64,000 bases of DNA. Origin: Pedobacter sp. Leaf194. Lineage in GTDB: Bacteria; Bacteroidota; Bacteroidia; Sphingobacteriales; Sphingobacteriaceae. Of this stretch, positions 62,845 to 64,000 are shown piece after piece (position 1 is the first letter of the stretch; every line of letters starts with the position of its first letter). The notes under the pieces were generated by a model. The model saw only the letters and a program-made list of their open reading frames with translations, was not told the DNA's origin and did no database searches. The stretch is from NCBI RefSeq assembly GCF_001423945.1, contig NZ_LMPU01000002.1, forward strand, positions 1 through 64,000, written 5' to 3'. A program made the translations under genes and the position numbers.

Positions 62845-62980
62845 CCATATCGAACCAATATCTACGGCTTTTCTACCCTCAATTTAAAAGTATTTCATAA
62901 TTTTGGAACGCTTAGCACGATGTTTGTTCCAAGCGTCGATGAAATTTTGTTATAAACCTGCCTGAAGAAATCCAAACATT

Positions 62981-63964
62981 ATGCTTAAAACTTTCTTTTT
63001 ACTAATTGCGCTTTCTATATTTTCAAATCTTGCAATCGCACAGGATACTTATCGTGTGAAAGCAGACAAGCTTCGCGTTAGGCAAACCAGCGACCCGAAG
63101 AGCAAGGTTATCGCAAATATTTCACAGAATGAAAAGATTGTTGTTTTAGATGCTTCCAATGATAAATTTTATAAAGTAAAATTAAGAAATGGCGAAGGTT
63201 GGGTGAGCAAAGATTTCGTAGAAAAAATTACGGCGACGCCAGTAGCCCATGCCAGTGAAACTGAATCCAAAACGCCGCAGCAAACTCAAAGCACAGCAAC
63301 GGCAGATGTAATTTACCGGGTTACAACCGATAACTTAAGGGTAAGAGCACAGGCAGACCCAAAAAGTAAAGTTATTGGCTACTTGCCCGAAAGTGAAAAT
63401 GTTGCGGTTCTGGATTCGAGCAATGCAAGTTACTTTAAAATAAAAGTTACCAATGGCGAAGGCTGGGCTAGTAAAGAATTTTTGGTTAGGGTTTCTCCTG
63501 TCAATAAACCAGCAGCATCAGCATCAACCATTGCGGCTTCGGTACCAAAAGAAACTAAAGATTATGCCAGCATTGTTTTCTTTGTAATTGTTGCCTTAAT
63601 TTTATTTACTGTTCTGTATTTCTCCATTAGATATGCGAGTGGAAACAAGGTTTTGGTTGCGTTTTCTGTAATTGTAATCCTTGTAATCGGTTATTTTTGT
63701 TTCATTACTTTTATACAGGCGAAGGTTGTTTCTGGCACTTTTTCCAGCAACGAAGATATTCAGTACAAAACTTTCAACTTTAAATCGAAAGATTCTGTTA
63801 CCGTTACTGATGCTTATACCGATTCTGTTTTTACATCGAAATATGTAATAGACGGAGAAATGATAAAGTTATACGACCAGCAAAACACAATAATGCTTTT
63901 GATTAGGGATGAAAACACCTTAATTGGCGAAGGTTTTACAAGAGGTACATTTACCAAAAAGTAA
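62981..63964 (+). CDS. Membrane protein with two bacterial SH3 domains
   Basis: A 327-residue protein. A Sec signal (about 1-21, ending AQD) is followed by two SH3-type domains of about 60 residues that are copies of each other: each begins YRVxxDxLRVRxxxDPKSKVI and ends with a GEGW-S-K-x-F/L block (about 22-80 and 111-170). Two membrane segments (about 191-213 and 222-244) and a soluble C-terminal domain follow. SH3_3-type domains often bind cell-wall or protein ligands. Transcribed after the TPM gene with a 137-base gap. Confidence 0.82.
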   Translation: MLKTFFLLIALSIFSNLAIAQDTYRVKADKLRVRQTSDPKSKVIANISQNEKIVVLDASNDKFYKVKLRNGEGWVSKDFVEKITATPVAHASETESKTPQQTQSTATADVIYRVTTDNLRVRAQADPKSKVIGYLPESENVAVLDSSNASYFKIKVTNGEGWASKEFLVRVSPVNKPAASASTIAASVPKETKDYASIVFFVIVALILFTVLYFSIRYASGNKVLVAFSVIVILVIGYFCFITFIQAKVVSGTFSSNEDIQYKTFNFKSKDSVTVTDAYTDSVFTSKYVIDGEMIKLYDQQNTIMLLIRDENTLIGEGFTRGTFTKK

Positions 63965-64000
63965 TTGCCTGCTGCAATTTGTGGTACTATCTGTTGTTTT

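Overview
The window looks like a piece of chromosome from a member of the Bacteroidota, most likely Sphingobacteriaceae (Pedobacter-like). This is inferred from several things. Family types largely confined to that phylum are present (DUF4294, DUF4783, DUF1343, paired DUF1080 and Gfo/Idh/MocA proteins, the large metzincin with an HExxHxxGxxH site). Promoters have the Bacteroidota form TTG/TTTG-N19-TAnnTTTG. Shine-Dalgarno sequences are weak, the DNA is AT-rich, and bacillithiol synthesis is encoded. No rRNA, tRNA, CRISPR array, prophage or insertion sequence was seen. Most of the window is ordinary core genome.

Layout. 1-4.4 kb: the tail of an unknown gene, a secreted metzincin, a VOC protein and holA. 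4.5-5.0 kb: a lone HSDR_N nuclease-like domain. 5.0-9.9 kb: a four-gene minus-strand operon of exported sugar enzymes (TIM-barrel epimerase, two Tat-signal Gfo/Idh/MocA oxidoreductases, a two-domain DUF1080 protein), probably for oxidative cleavage of glycosides through 3-keto sugars in the periplasm. 10-15 kb: valS and a Zn/Cd/Pb P1B-ATPase. 15.7-27.9 kb: M13 peptidase, DUF2625, YjbR, mnmD, an aldo/keto reductase, an AI-2E-family permease, a DoxX-mazG operon, YchJ, truA, two lipoproteins and a LolC/E-like permease. 28-35.6 kb: NamZ-like muramidase, a triple-PAS histidine kinase, topoisomerase IB, fmt, pabC-like and rluD-like genes. 36-42.8 kb: a D-cysteine desulfhydrase/ACC deaminase-like enzyme, lysine 6-transaminase, a glutaryl-CoA dehydrogenase-like enzyme, and the operon DUF4294-gpx-bshB1. 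42.9-48.5 kb: the (p)ppGpp synthetase/hydrolase, a Fur-family regulator, purA and pabB. 48.6-54.5 kb: M48 protease, plsY, nadC, DUF4783, gpmI, a lipoprotein and a TPR protein. 54.8-64 kb: lon, an LpxR-like deacylase, arfB, an unknown membrane protein, cmk, a single-domain DUF1080 protein, a TPM/zinc-ribbon membrane protein and an SH3 membrane protein.

Themes: cell envelope (metalloproteases, NamZ, LolC/E, LpxR, PlsY), thiol/peroxide defence (BshB1 with GPx), translation and RNA modification (ValS, Fmt, TruA, MnmD, RluD-like, ArfB), stress control ((p)ppGpp, Fur, Lon), and sugar and lysine catabolism. Several genes begin directly after a Rho-independent terminator, or a few bases after a -7 promoter box; this is the most unusual gene-scale structure I noticed. 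All functions are assigned by reading motifs, with no database search.
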